Below are positions 8,245 to 15,760 of a DNA stretch of 17,947 nt, one piece after another. This DNA is from Trichomonas tenax (Eukaryota > Parabasalia > Trichomonadida > Trichomonadidae). Under the pieces are notes generated by a model, which was not told where the DNA came from, did no database searches, and saw only the letters and a list, made by a program, of their open reading frames with translations. The position numbers were made by a program, and so were the translations under genes. The stretch lies in contig JALKBU010001039.1 in NCBI GenBank assembly GCA_023091735.1, positions 1 through 17,947 on the forward strand. The letters are read 5' to 3'. How positions within the stretch are numbered: position 1 is the first letter of the stretch; each line of letters begins with the position of its first letter.

Positions 8245-8442
8245 ATGATTTCGATTCTGAACCAACTTTTTAAGCAATTTTCTGATGAAATCTTAAGGGA
8301 GAGAAACATCGGTAGGAAGATAATTAAATTTTTTATATGCGAAACATCGAATTTGTCGACTAATTTTGTTGTGGTTGCAAAGCCTGAACCTTCAAAGGTA
8401 TACCATAAAGCTATGAAGCGAATGGAACAAATCAGATTATAA
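8245..8442 (+). CDS. Doubtful small ORF, 65 codons
   Basis: An ATG-started frame directly after an in-frame TAG. It encodes a charged, non-repetitive peptide (FKQFSDEILRERNIGRK, VVVAKPEPSKVYHKAMKRME). The composition is more protein-like than the surrounding random frames, but there is no family resemblance, no initiator at a suitable distance, and the opposite strand is open over the same stretch. It ends 88 bases before the convergent profilin stop. It could be a small gene, a fragment of a longer lost gene or chance. Confidence 0.2.
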   Translation: MISILNQLFKQFSDEILRERNIGRKIIKFFICETSNLSTNFVVVAKPEPSKVYHKAMKRMEQIRL

Positions 8443-8529
8443 TAGTCAAATTGCATTGACCGTAGAGAGGTTTTAGGTTATAGAAGAAAAAAAGTAGTAG
8501 TAATTTATTGCAAACACTCGCGATTTAGT

Positions 8530-8898
8530 TTAGAGGTTTGAAGCAGAGAGGTACTGAGCAACCTTGCCGACGGAGGCGGAAAGGGCAGCTGGGTGGAACT
8601 TGCCATCTGTGTAGCCAGCGACGATGAGTGTCTTTGTCTTCTGGAGGACAACAGCCTGTGAGCCCTTCATAGCGAAGACCATATCTGTGTTGGCCTGGTT
8701 ACAGATGAACTTCTCGCCACCATAGTGGAAGCCAGAGAGAGCTGGGGATGGCTCAGCGAAGTATGTGATGTACTTCATGAGCTCGTCCTGTGTGGCCTTC
8801 CATGTGCCTTCCTTGGCGCAGAGGGCACCCTGCTGTGTGATGATAGCGCAGCCAGAAGACTCTGTCTTAAGTGTGACGAGCTGATCGTTCCAAGACAT
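8530..8898 (-). CDS. Profilin
   Basis: A protein of 122 residues, slightly shorter than most profilins. It begins MSWNDQLV, matching the profilin N-terminal helix with its conserved Ser-Trp, and ends with the C-terminal helix VGKVAQYLSASNL, which with the N-terminus forms the poly-proline site. The central strands (GCAIITQQGALCAK, EKFICNQANTDMVFAMKG, KTLIVAGYTDG) are profilin-like. Profilin binds monomeric actin, promotes nucleotide exchange and feeds formins in the cytosol. Codons are clearly richer in G and C than in neighbouring genes (many GGC, GCC, AAG, CTT, CAG), as expected for high expression. The ATG at 8898 is chosen over an upstream TTG because an initiator lies 13 bases before it, inside the longer frame. 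The stop lies in TAAA. Confidence 0.93.
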   Translation of the reverse strand: MSWNDQLVTLKTESSGCAIITQQGALCAKEGTWKATQDELMKYITYFAEPSPALSGFHYGGEKFICNQANTDMVFAMKGSQAVVLQKTKTLIVAGYTDGKFHPAALSASVGKVAQYLSASNL

Positions 8899-8908
8899 CT
8901 TTAAACGA

Positions 8909-8913
8909 AATGA
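8909..8913 (-). promoter_or_regulatory. Initiator of profilin gene (TCATT)
   Basis: On the minus strand TCATT (within TTCATTTCG) fits TCA+1 Y W with the +1 A at 8911, giving a 13-base leader before the ATG at 8898. Trichomonad leaders are typically this short. The site rules out the TTG at 8919 as the real start. Confidence 0.75.
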
Positions 8914-10061
8914 AGTCAACTTTCACAACTTTTTAAAAAATTTCAATAAATCATCTCACTTTCGCTGTAAAATCAATCTTATACAGGTAAGTAAGAAATC
9001 CTTTATCCGAAAAATAAAAAATTTTGATAATATCTTGCAACCAGAAGTGAGGTGATATAAACTATTTATGCATCACTTCACATTTGTGATAACATTTTAT
9101 GTTACCGCTTTTTAAAGCATTTGACGGACCCGAATAAATCAAAAATAGCAAAAAATTTGATTTTCGATTTTAATCTTTTACGCAGCTTAAAAAGTCCGTG
9201 TTTCGCATCATCCGCTCCGGTAAACAACCGATTTTCTTTAGCGGCGTTATGCAACATTAGGTTATTATTATTATTTTAATGGTCTTCATAGCAAAATTTT
9301 CATTTTTTACGGATTTAATTTCGATTTTTATATGAAAACAAAAAATATTCGTTTTAGAAACTCAACGTTATAAACACAGTTTACTGGGACTTAGGCAGTA
9401 TCATTACGTATTTTAATTTTGATTTTGTTCGATTTTGTTTTTTGGCCACAATAAAAAATAACTCAAAATCGCTTCAGCGACATTGTCATCGTCTAAACAT
9501 GGCATATTTGTTTCTATTTCTTGTCACAGTTTCGATTCATTTTGTTTTTTTATGTTTTCATTGCTTTTTTTCTGTGAAAGCAACCACCGATTTTTATATC
9601 ACTATGGTTGCTTCCATTTCAAGACACAGGATCTTGCCTTAACTAGTTATGGTCGGATTCTTTGAAGTGAACTCAATGTCTGTGAGAATTTCGCTGTATC
9701 ACAGTGCTACTCGGTCTTTGATTTAGATGTTGCGTTATTTGAATATCAGTCCATATAATATCATTTTATTCGTTCAATGAAGAATTCGATAATCTTCACG
9801 GTTGTTTGTTCACTATTTTTCTTTAAAAATTAGATTAGAAAACACTTAAACAATCGATTTTTCACAATGTTGTTCGCTATCTGTGCCAAATTCAATAAAA
9901 TTAGCTTTTTGAACCTTAACAACTTGGATTTGTTGATCAAAAGAAAATTATAGAACATACGATTATTTTCAATTCAAAACTTATCGTTTTAGAAGATAAA
10001 ATAATCATACAATTCTATAATTAAAGTTCTCACTCGTTTTTCATGCGCTTTCGCGCCCGTA
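8914..10061. other. Gene-poor AT-rich region downstream of profilin promoter
   Basis: No supported gene. Frames at 9442-9642 and 9483-9665 are T-rich and hydrophobic by composition and show no protein signature. A moderately GC-containing stretch at about 9115-9250 (GACGGACCCG, GTCCGTG, CCGCTCCGG, GCGGCG) stands out slightly but gives no fold I can support. A perfect GCGC-TTTC-GCGC mini-hairpin lies at 10045-10056. Confidence 0.5.
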
Positions 10062-10140
10062 ATTCTTGACAAAAGTGACGCATTTTGAAAAGTTTACAAA
10101 AAGTAACTTTTCTAAAATGGTTCAGTTTTGTATCAAGAAT
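10062..10140. repeat. Long imperfect inverted repeat (hairpin 1)
   Basis: The left arm 10062-10094 pairs with the right arm 10105-10140 around a 10-base loop. Matching blocks are ATTCTTGA, CAAAA, TGA, CATTTT and GAAAAGTT, with two small indels and three mismatches. The left arm contains AAAAGTGAC (10071). It is followed after one base by a second hairpin. Confidence 0.75.
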
Positions 10141-10141
10141 G

Positions 10142-10195
10142 GAAATATTTGCTAAAAGTGACATCCCGAAGGCTGTCACTTTTGGCGAATATTTC
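10142..10195 (+). repeat. 22-base-arm inverted repeat (hairpin 2)
   Basis: Arms 10142-10163 and 10174-10195 are complementary at 20 of 22 positions, around a loop TCCCGAAGGC that can itself pair CC with GG. Each arm contains the 9-mer: AAAAGTGAC at 10154 and GTCACTTTT at 10175. In a plus-strand RNA both mismatches become G-U pairs; in a minus-strand RNA they would be A-C. So the plus-strand transcript folds better. As DNA it also presents two divergent initiator-like sites. Confidence 0.75.
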
Positions 10196-10779
10196 AAAGT
10201 TTGGAATGTTTGTTATCAATGAATTATTCTAAATTAGAACTACCCATGATGTTTTCTATACTTACCCATGACGGTAAGGCACATATTGTTCGCTCAAATC
10301 CGATATTAAAGATATTTTATGATAAAATTCCAAATTTATCCTTTTTCGACTTGTCATCTAAAAATCGATACTACTCAACCATGTCAACAATTTTCTTCAT
10401 TCTTATTTGTTACAGTAAAACTTTATTTCAGTGTTGTATATTAAAATTTGTCCTTTTCGAAAACTAATATTAAAAATCTATTCACTTTAACATTTTCTAT
10501 TTGGTTGCAAAATCCAAGTTGTTAAAAGACTTTATTTTTTGTCGAAATTTCAAATTTGCAATTTAAACTCGTAACGATCATAAGAAAGAATCAGTCCAAC
10601 CTTCTCAATAATTTTATAATATTAAAAATGGATTAAAGCCAAAATATTGAAATCGAATTTAATATTTTTGTTGTTTTTGGATATTTCTAAGACCATTCTA
10701 TTTATTTCGTCGATGGTTTTTTCATGGTATGATTCAAATCGATCAAATAATGAAGGATAAAGAATCGAAAGAGAATTTG
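10196..10779. other. Intergenic region with weak 82-codon frame
   Basis: An ATG frame of 82 codons runs from 10219 to 10467, about 40 bases after the initiator-like site at 10175. Its product is Phe/Ile/Lys-rich without any family resemblance, so I do not call it a gene. The rest is AT-rich with nothing visible. Confidence 0.4.
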
Positions 10780-10828
10780 AAAAGTGACAATAAAAAGTCT
10801 TTTATAACTTTATCCATAAAACGTGACA

Positions 10829-10962
10829 TTTTGTGTGAGGAAGGCCAATCGACGTGAGGGAGGTCATTTTTTCCTCGCGCAATACACAGATCCGTTCTAC
10901 ATCCCCGTACCTTATTTTGAGGCCCGGATAACCGAGGGCGGAAAACAAAAAACACATTTTTT
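10829..10962 (+). ncRNA. Candidate structured RNA gene in a GC-rich island
   Basis: Bases 10831-10942 are far richer in GC than the flanks and hold no convincing reading frame. As plus-strand RNA, 10853-10862 pairs with 10870-10879 in a 10-pair stem with a 7-base loop; its three non-Watson-Crick pairs are all G-U and would be A-C on the other strand. A second hairpin is GCCCGG, loop ATAA, CC, GA bulge, GGGC (10922-10939). TTTTGT (10829-10834) could close the molecule with ACAAAA (10945-10950). A run of six T at 10957-10962 could be an RNA polymerase III terminator. AAAAGTGAC (10780) and AAAACGTGAC (10818) lie just upstream. I compared it with U1, U2, U4, U5, U6, SRP and RNase P landmarks from memory and found no match. 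It could also be an old coding fragment. Confidence 0.35.
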
Positions 10963-11089
10963 AATTTATTTTTCATTATTTTTTCTTTTGAGAACAATTT
11001 GTATATGAAAATAGTTGAAATAGTCAAACATATACTTTACGGATTAATTAACTACAAACAATTAAGTATTTTGAATATTGAAAAAATTA

Positions 11090-11797
11090 TTAAGGCTGAT
11101 CAGCCTGTTCACTCATTTTGCTTAAGTTATCTATCGCTTTTCTTTGCCAGTTTGTCATCTCACGAAGACTGTTTCGTTGAATTAATAATTGACTTTTTGC
11201 TTTCTCGAGAAGCAACAAATGTGAGTTGAGAGCCTCATTCTGGTGAATGAGCATGTTTAAATTATGCTCTAAATTCACGTATTGGATTTCTAATTCATCG
11301 CGGTCCATTTTAGGAATTGTTATATCGAGTTTTTTAGGTTTTTGTGGTGCAGGCTCCTCCACTGTGTTGTTTACTTTAGGCGGAGGAGGCTGATTTTTAA
11401 TTTCAGACATATAATTTCGCATTTTCTTTTCATATATTTGTTTCGATCGACTATGGCTTTTATTTTTGATATCGCTGAGCTTTTCCTGTGAAATATTCCT
11501 AGGCAGTGTTTTCTTTTTCGGTGAACTTTTTGGTGCAAAAGGAACGTTAGGAAGTAAAACTTCGACAGGTTCGAAATGTGGCACGAAAATCAAATTGTCC
11601 AAGTCGTCATCTGTCGCTTTGAATTTACCTGAAGCGACTTCTTCTTTAAATTGATTGTATGCTTTTTGTTGTTTATCGTTTATCCTGCCAGCTTTCACCT
11701 TCAATCGCTTCTGCTTCGCAATCTGGTCTTTTAGGCGTCCCAGAGTCTTCGTTTGAGAACTAGTTTCACCATTATCTTCACTTGTCGTTGAATCCAT
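11090..11797 (-). CDS. Coiled-coil protein of unknown function
   Basis: A protein of 235 residues that I do not recognise. The N-terminal 15 residues are acidic and Ser/Thr-rich. A basic stretch follows (LKDQIAKQKRLKVKAGRINDKQQK, about 22-45), then an acidic patch (ATDDDLDNLIF), Pro/Lys-rich disorder with QPPPPK near 136, and a C-terminal helix of about 60 residues (165-228) with heptad-like Leu/Ile spacing, good for a coiled coil. There is no signal peptide or membrane segment, so it is probably cytosolic or cytoskeletal (inference). The ATG at 11797 is used; the open frame starts at a TTG at 11812. The nearest initiator-like site is TCAGA, which misses the consensus. It is transcribed away from the aminotransferase gene. 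Confidence 0.65.
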   Translation of the reverse strand: MDSTTSEDNGETSSQTKTLGRLKDQIAKQKRLKVKAGRINDKQQKAYNQFKEEVASGKFKATDDDLDNLIFVPHFEPVEVLLPNVPFAPKSSPKKKTLPRNISQEKLSDIKNKSHSRSKQIYEKKMRNYMSEIKNQPPPPKVNNTVEEPAPQKPKKLDITIPKMDRDELEIQYVNLEHNLNMLIHQNEALNSHLLLLEKAKSQLLIQRNSLREMTNWQRKAIDNLSKMSEQADQP

Positions 11798-12336
11798 TAA
11801 AATTTCTGACAATCGGTCATGTAAATTAAACTTTCCTTACATCCAAAATTATAAAACCCATCATATCTTCTTAAATAATAATACTTTTTACATTTTCCCA
11901 GTAAAATATCAATCTATAGAATAAATATTTTATTGGTATACGAAAAGATATTTATTAAAATCAGAAAATGAGAAAATCAAATTTGATTGTTTTAGAAAGA
12001 ATTCATTTTTATTATGGATAATTTAAAATTTATATATAGTTTTGGAAGGAGTATGTAGGTATGAAGAAAAAATAATTTACAAAAAGAAAATTTGAGGTTT
12101 TGAGCAATTTGACAAATGTCAGAATGTCAGTTTTCTCCAAAATTTTAGCGAAAACGTCTTCATTTTTAGGGTTTACATGATATTTAGAGTTCAAAAATAA
12201 CAAAATCCAAAAACTTTGATAAAATGTTGGAAAAATAGTTGAAAATCACGTAAATCGTTGTCAAATCCTTTATATGTAAGGTATGGGCATGCGAAATTTG
12301 AAATTAAAACGTCAAAGATTTTGTGCTAAAAACTGG
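11798..12336. other. Divergent intergenic promoter region
   Basis: AT-rich sequence between two divergent genes. It contains the perfect dyad TGACA-AA-TGTCA at about 12109-12121. No gene or long repeat was seen. Confidence 0.5.
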
Positions 12337-12346
12337 TCACATCATT
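12337..12346 (+). promoter_or_regulatory. Double initiator of aminotransferase gene
   Basis: TCACA (12337-12341) and TCATT (12342-12346) lie back to back; both fit TCA+1 Y W. The second places +1 at 12344, 10 bases before the ATG at 12354; the first at 12339 gives a 15-base leader. Confidence 0.7.
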
Positions 12347-12353
12347 TAGAACG

Positions 12354-13532
12354 ATGTCGTACAGACCGACAACATACGTTAAGCGCCTTCTTTCAAAACC
12401 GTGCTCGGAGCTCGAATTAGGGTTCCACAAGTGCTCACATAACCCACAAGTCATCAATCTCGGCACAGCTGAAAATCATCTCCTCAACGACTACCTTTTG
12501 CCACTTATGAAGAACAGACCTGAGTTCACTGAGTGGTACTATACATACAGCGGCTCTTATGTCAAGACAAATCTCAAGAAAGCAATCGCTGATCTTTATG
12601 AGAAGCATTTTGGCATGAAAAGCGTTAATCCAGACCACATATTAGTCGGCAGCGGCATCGCTCACCTCGTTGAGTGCCTTTCTTTGGTCTTCTGCGAACC
12701 AGGAGAGTTAATTTTGATTCCAAAGCCATGTTATGGCTGCTTTGAGCCAGATATGTACTCATCAGGCGGCAAGGTTCAGTACATTGAGCTCGACAACCTC
12801 CCACCAGAGCCACCAGCCGATGCAAGAATCCTTCTTCTCACAAATCCAGGCAACCCAATCGGTGAGATCATTCCAAACCAGGAGGAAGTCCTCAACTGGG
12901 CCAAGAAGAACCCACTTCTTCACGTTATCACTGATGAAGTCTATGGCTTGAGCGTCCGCGATGGAACACCATTCCTTTCAATGATGGAGCATCCAGCAGC
13001 TGATCCAATGCGCATCCACCACTTGTATGGCATCTCCAAGGACTGGGGCATGGCTGGCCAGCACGTTGGCTTCTTCTACTCCAGAAATGAGGAAGTTTAC
13101 AACGCAATGAGTGAAGCTGCAAACGGTTTCTCTCTTCCAGGAGATACAAAGCAGTACCTTGAGCGCATCTTCTGCGACTATGAACTCCGCGTCAAGATGA
13201 TTGTCTCATTCAAGGAGCGCCTTATCGAGGCTGAGAAGACAGCAATGAAGATCCTCACAGAAGGCCGAATCAAGTTCACAAAGTACAACGCTTCTCTCTT
13301 CCTTATGCTCGATTTGACAGAAGTTGCTCCAAACGCTGAAGAAGAGCGCAAAGTCTGGCTTGATCTCATTGACCGCTTCAACATCAACGTTCTTCCAGGT
13401 GCTTGCGGCTTCCGTTATAAGTACCCAGGATGGTTCAGGCTTTGCTTCTCACACCCAGAGGCTAAACTCGTCGAGGGATGCAAGAGATTAGTCAACGCTA
13501 TCAACACATTGAAGAAGGAGAAAGGACTTTAA
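12354..13532 (+). CDS. Class I/II PLP aminotransferase, ACC synthase-like
   Basis: A protein of 392 residues, fold type I PLP enzyme. Visible sites: NLGTAEN (35-41), TYSGSY substrate loop (64-69), VGSGIAHLVE (98-107) contacting the phosphate, TNPGNPIGE (163-171) with Asn167, ITDEVYG (192-198) with Asp194 and Tyr197, the Schiff-base Lys229 in YGISKDWGMAGQHVG, and Arg362 in GWFRLCFSHPE for the substrate carboxylate. The LGxAEN opening and SKDxGxxGxxVG motif resemble the ACC synthase/alanine-type branch. The likely role is cytosolic amino-acid transamination; true ACC synthase activity is not implied. Trichomonads depend on amino-acid catabolism, which fits. Codons are GC-richer than in neighbouring genes, suggesting high expression. 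The stop is TAA, and a TAAA lies 18 bases further on. Confidence 0.9.
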   Translation: MSYRPTTYVKRLLSKPCSELELGFHKCSHNPQVINLGTAENHLLNDYLLPLMKNRPEFTEWYYTYSGSYVKTNLKKAIADLYEKHFGMKSVNPDHILVGSGIAHLVECLSLVFCEPGELILIPKPCYGCFEPDMYSSGGKVQYIELDNLPPEPPADARILLLTNPGNPIGEIIPNQEEVLNWAKKNPLLHVITDEVYGLSVRDGTPFLSMMEHPAADPMRIHHLYGISKDWGMAGQHVGFFYSRNEEVYNAMSEAANGFSLPGDTKQYLERIFCDYELRVKMIVSFKERLIEAEKTAMKILTEGRIKFTKYNASLFLMLDLTEVAPNAEEERKVWLDLIDRFNINVLPGACGFRYKYPGWFRLCFSHPEAKLVEGCKRLVNAINTLKKEKGL

Positions 13533-13796
13533 CCATATTTTTCTATTCGTGTAAAAATATCATTATAGATAAAATATTTTTTTTTTAGATTCCAGTAAGC
13601 AGTTGATAAATATTTTTTTTTTCAACATTGTGATATTGTATTAATCAATATGCTTTCATTATTTTTATTTGATCCCACTAGATAATCTACTTACCCTCAT
13701 TATGCCATTACCTCAGCAGTTAGACGCAATTACATAATATGGTAATTTTCGACCAAATGTCGAATCAAGAGCATTTAGAAATCCAATATAATTTCA
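13533..13796. other. Intergenic region before the MITE
   Basis: No gene. Two GATAAAATATT/GATAAATATT tracts followed by T runs (about 13568 and 13606) form a short direct repeat. Confidence 0.45.
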
Positions 13797-13800
13797 TTAA

Positions 13801-14016
13801 GGGGCAACTAACATGAGATGGAAACAATTCAAAATTGGATTGAAAAACTGCATTATCTTTTCAACTATGTTCACTTGTTAAAGTTGTAATATTAGTAAAT
13901 AGTTATTACATCATTTTTACTATATTATTACCGTTAAGGATTTCAAAAATGCCAGATATTCATAATTATTTTAAAAATCATTATCCGAATCTGTCACTTT
14001 TCATGTTAGTCGCCCC
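13801..14016. mobile_element. MITE with 16-base TIRs and TTAA target duplication
   Basis: GGGGCAACTAACATGA at 13801-13816 is inverted as TCATGTTAGTCGCCCC at 14001-14016, with one mismatch in 16. Both outer ends are flanked by TTAA (13797-13800 and 14017-14020), as expected for a target-site duplication. The 216-base body is AT-rich and has no reading frame, so this is a non-autonomous element. TTAA duplications are the hallmark of the piggyBac and Kolobok superfamilies; the G-rich tips fit Kolobok better (inference). An exact GTCACTTTT at 13993-14001 abuts the right TIR. It lies between the aminotransferase 3' end and the beta-helix pseudogene. Confidence 0.8.
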
Positions 14017-14047
14017 TTAATTTTTTTTACAATCTGATCCGATAAAC

Positions 14048-14708
14048 TTACAAGTTTAGAACGAAATTATAGACTCCATAGACGATAAGAATAGATTTAA
14101 TACTTTTTGAGATTAGAGTTATCTTTTTGTTATCATTGTTATTAGAATCAAATTGATAAATACAATCTGCAGGTGCAATGTTAATTTCAATGTCATTGAT
14201 GGGATCTATATTATTTGTATCAATAGTTCCAGTATGGTCTGACAAAGCTGAGCGAAAGTCCGTGAGATATGAATCAGTTATAACAATGGAGTTTCCTTCT
14301 GCACAATTAAACGTAGTAGGTGCTTCATTACCGTAAACAACATTATATCTGTCGTGACACCGATGCTTTATAGCAATTATGCTGCTGCGCATTGAATCCA
14401 TTTTGATTTAAACTACAGAAACATGCTGAATTTTGAAATTCATCTGAAGTACATTCTTCAAAAGTGCAAAATTCGAGGAGAACTTTCATAAGAACACTAT
14501 CTGCATCTGTATATCCTTGCAGGAAGAAAACTGTTCCTGTTTCTTTAATTGATTTGAAATTGCAATACGTGATGTGATAGTTTTGGTTCGAAGGTTGCAA
14601 CGAAATTACATTGGACTTATTAAGCTATTCATGGAGTTGATCATTAGTTTCATAAAAATCAGTCCATTGCTGAATTAAAAAAGGAAGAAAAATTATCCAA
14701 TTTTTTAT
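14048..14708 (-). pseudogene. Degraded beta-helix family gene
   Basis: This is homologous to the protein at 4186-5262. Minus-strand reading gives a hydrophobic lead (IIFLPFLI), QQWTDFYETNDQLHE, then an in-frame TAG (14625-14627), then PSNQNYHITYCNFKSI and a frame running to FNAQQHNCYKASVSR, where the frame shifts near 14345-14365. It resumes in another frame as GNEAPTTFNCAEGNSIVITD, aligning with ENEAKTMFYCYGSGYSISISN in the intact gene, and ends YGVYNFVLNL. About 130 residues of the family protein are absent at the frame shift, so there is an internal deletion as well. No in-frame ATG precedes the hydrophobic lead; ATA stands at 14706-14708. It is clearly dead. Confidence 0.85.
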
Positions 14709-15061
14709 GACACTTTTATAAAAATTTTAACATGTAAAAAACTTTATGGTTATATTTGCCAAAAAGTCAAAAATTTTCAAATCAATGAAATTATGCTCCT
14801 TATGTTATTCTGATAAAACAGATAAAATTCCACTTTGACGGTTTTGACATCAAAAAGAAGAATGATTTTACTATACATTATATAAAATCTCATTTTTAAT
14901 GAAAAATATTTTCAGAAGGAAAATCATTTGAATAGTGTCATCCCCACAATATATTGATTTTATCATAATATTAATATAAGCAATATTTAAACTCGAAATA
15001 TCAAAACAGGGATTTGTAAAGTAAAGAAATTGGAATTAACCGTAAATTCAAAAAAATTAAA
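14709..15061. other. Intergenic region before GH19 gene
   Basis: AT-rich, no gene. GACACTTTT, the variant 9-mer, lies at 14709-14717. No canonical initiator is found within 30 bases of the ATG at 15062. Confidence 0.5.
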
Positions 15062-15730
15062 ATGATTTCTGTTTTCTTTGCTTTGTCGATTGCATCAACG
15101 AATCTTTATCACGGATTCAATGTCAGCGAGCCCATGTTATCCCGTGTCGTCTAAAACGATGTCCAAACATTTTTCAACACCAATGAACATTATAGAAAGA
15201 TTAGTAGACATAGAGCTTCAAACGCTTTAGTCACAGTGGACCAGATGCAGAGAATGGGATGGAAGCAATTCGATATCAACGGATTAAATAACTGTCTTTC
15301 TAAATTCAGCATCGACACATCAGCAAGAATACGCCACTTCATCGCCCAAACATCCCATGAATCTAACTGTGGTCTTTGGACAAAAGAATTAGCTGATGGA
15401 ACAAGATATGAAAATCGCAAGGACTTAGGCAACATTTACCCAAGTGATGAATCAAAATACAAAGGCGCTGGTTACCTCCATTTAACAAGACGCTATAATT
15501 ATCAACAGTTCGCAAATTATATTGGTGATCAAAACGTAATGAACGGTTCTGATTACGTCGCTACAAAATATCCATGGGAGGCCTCTGGTTTCTGGTGGAT
15601 GAACAACAAAATGAACAACTTTATCGACAGAGGAGCAACAGTTGAAGAAGTCTCCAGGAAACTTAATGGAGGAACAACCAGCCTCTCTGATAGAATCGCC
15701 AAATACCAATTAGCTTGCAAGATCTTTTAA
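15062..15730 (+). pseudogene. Secreted GH19 chitinase/endolysin-like gene with in-frame stop
   Basis: The ATG at 15062 opens a signal peptide-like leader (MISVFFALSIAS), but TAA at 15152-15154 interrupts the frame after 30 codons. The same frame continues to the TAA at 15728, about 190 codons more. The downstream part is a bacterial/phage-type GH19 domain: HFIAQTSHES with the first catalytic Glu (codon 15359), KELADGTRYENRKDLGN with a second Glu nine residues later (codon 15386), the spacing seen in bacterial GH19 enzymes, and YKGAGYLHLTRRYNY. GH19 enzymes cut chitin or peptidoglycan; a secreted copy would act on bacteria or fungi. The family type suggests lateral transfer. A truncated product could start at Met 15245, without secretion. 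Other readings are a sequencing error or stop readthrough. The final stop lies in TAAA. Confidence 0.8.
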
Positions 15731-15739
15731 ACTTATAAT

Positions 15740-15760
15740 ATGAAATTTTTAAAATTTCAT
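15740..15760. repeat. Perfect palindrome just after GH19 stop
   Basis: Ten-base arms (ATGAAATTTT / AAAATTTCAT) surround a single central T, ten bases after the GH19 stop codon. It is AT-rich, so it may be chance, or a 3'-end RNA hairpin. Confidence 0.6.

Noticed and set aside
8241..8456. 71-codon minus-strand frame opposite the small ORF
   Set aside because: Its composition is hydrophobic and aromatic as expected from AT-rich antisense, and no ATG context or initiator supports it.
9442..9665. Two overlapping hydrophobic frames
   Set aside because: T-rich DNA gives Phe/Leu-rich frames by chance. One starts at TTG, and neither has an initiator or family resemblance.
10219..10467. 82-codon plus-strand frame after hairpin 2
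   Set aside because: The composition is AT-driven, there is no homology, and the leader from the nearest initiator-like site is longer than usual.
10831..10942. U6, U5, U4, U1, U2, SRP or RNase P RNA
   Set aside because: The expected landmark sequences, such as the U6 ACAGAGA box or the SRP domain IV motif, are not present.
10743..11027. Protein-coding reading of the GC-rich island (either strand)
   Set aside because: Frames on both strands are short and unlike any family I know. The strand-specific G-U pairs favour an RNA, though not decisively.
12435..13387. Antisense frames within the aminotransferase gene
   Set aside because: They arise from the GC-richer, biased codons of the real gene on the plus strand.
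13803..13811. Trichomonad intron 3' signal (ACTAAC) in the MITE end
   Set aside because: Only the ACTAAC core occurs, without the following ACACAG, and it belongs to the terminal inverted repeat. No GTAYGT partner was found, and no gene in the window needs an intron.
15152..15154. TAA in the GH19 gene as a recoded codon or inside an intron
   Set aside because: No intron signals flank it, and all other genes here use TAA as a stop. Simple disruption is the more economical reading.
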